A stretch of DNA of 6,231 nucleotides. It comes from JAAZHN01 sp964605575. GTDB lineage: Bacteria > Bacillota_I > Bacilli_A > RF39 > UBA660. A model generated the notes under the pieces. The model did no database searches, was not told where the DNA came from, and saw nothing but the letters and a program-made list of their open reading frames with translations. Of this stretch, positions 6,141-6,231 are shown in pieces (within the stretch, counting starts at the first letter, position 1; each line of letters opens with the position of its first letter). The DNA is taken from the NCBI GenBank assembly GCA_964605575.1, contig CAZSDG010000050.1, positions 1-6,231 of the forward strand, read 5' to 3'. Made by a program: the position numbers and the translations under genes.

Positions 6141-6231
6141 ATTGGCAACTACCTATTTTCACTTTCGCTATCGTCGGCGTGTTAGTGCTTAACTACTCTG
6201 TTCGGTATGGGAAGAGGTGTATCCACTAAGC
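6141..6231 (-). rRNA. rrf: 5S ribosomal RNA (partial, 5' end beyond right edge)
   Basis: About 91 nt of the 3' portion of 5S rRNA. The diagnostic central part reads CCCATACCGAACAGAGTAG then TTAAGC on the minus strand, the nearly universal CCGAAC...AGTTAAGC of helix III and loop B. The last part, AATAGGTAGTTGCCAAT, is the 3' half of helix I, whose partner lies outside the window. The exact 3' end, near 6141, is estimated from the end of the GTTGCCAA stretch before a T8 run. Being on the same strand as all genes here and followed by a terminator, it is likely the last gene of a 16S-23S-5S operon extending to the right. Confidence 0.95.

Overview
The window is AT-rich, and every supported gene lies on the minus strand, so transcription runs from right to left. 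Small AT-rich intrinsic terminators, strong AGGAGG-like ribosome sites, a TsaE-TsaB-RimI-TsaD cluster in the same order as Bacillus ydiBCDE, and a YeeN/YeeI-type YebC protein point to a low-GC Firmicutes/Bacilli relative, perhaps an uncultured Erysipelotrichia- or RF39-like gut lineage. The lineage is an inference. TGA ends tsaB, and the Trp codons seen are TGG, so the standard bacterial code fits better than the Mycoplasma code.

Right to left: (1) 6141-6231 is the 3' part of a 5S rRNA gene, followed by a hairpin terminator (6096-6121). (2) A promoter at 6039-6067, with a perfect 16-bp palindrome over its -35 box, precedes the tight operon tsaE-tsaB-rimI-tsaD (6020 to 3539). TsaD, TsaB and TsaE are the bacterial proteins that install threonylcarbamoyl on A37 of tRNAs reading ANN codons. 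RimI is an N-terminal acetyltransferase that usually travels with them. The operon ends at a terminator at 3513-3537. (3) 3270-3515 holds no intact gene. It contains the frameshifted remains of a cysteine-rich tandem-repeat protein, closed by its own terminator (3231-3262). (4) A new transcription unit starts at an extended -10 promoter (3221-3229). It runs through a ZIP-family metal transporter, asparaginyl-tRNA synthetase (asnS) and a YebC-family protein, with 9-nt gaps. (5) After 47 nt, a response-regulator gene runs off the left edge.

The dominant theme is translation: 5S rRNA, t6A modification (tRNA-Asn is one of its substrates), tRNA-Asn charging, and a YebC/TACO1-type factor. Most of the window is ordinary conserved chromosome. 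The items most worth a second look are the decayed cysteine-rich repeat gene, the altered metal-site motif of the ZIP transporter, and the palindrome over the t6A operon promoter. I did not find a convincing undescribed system.
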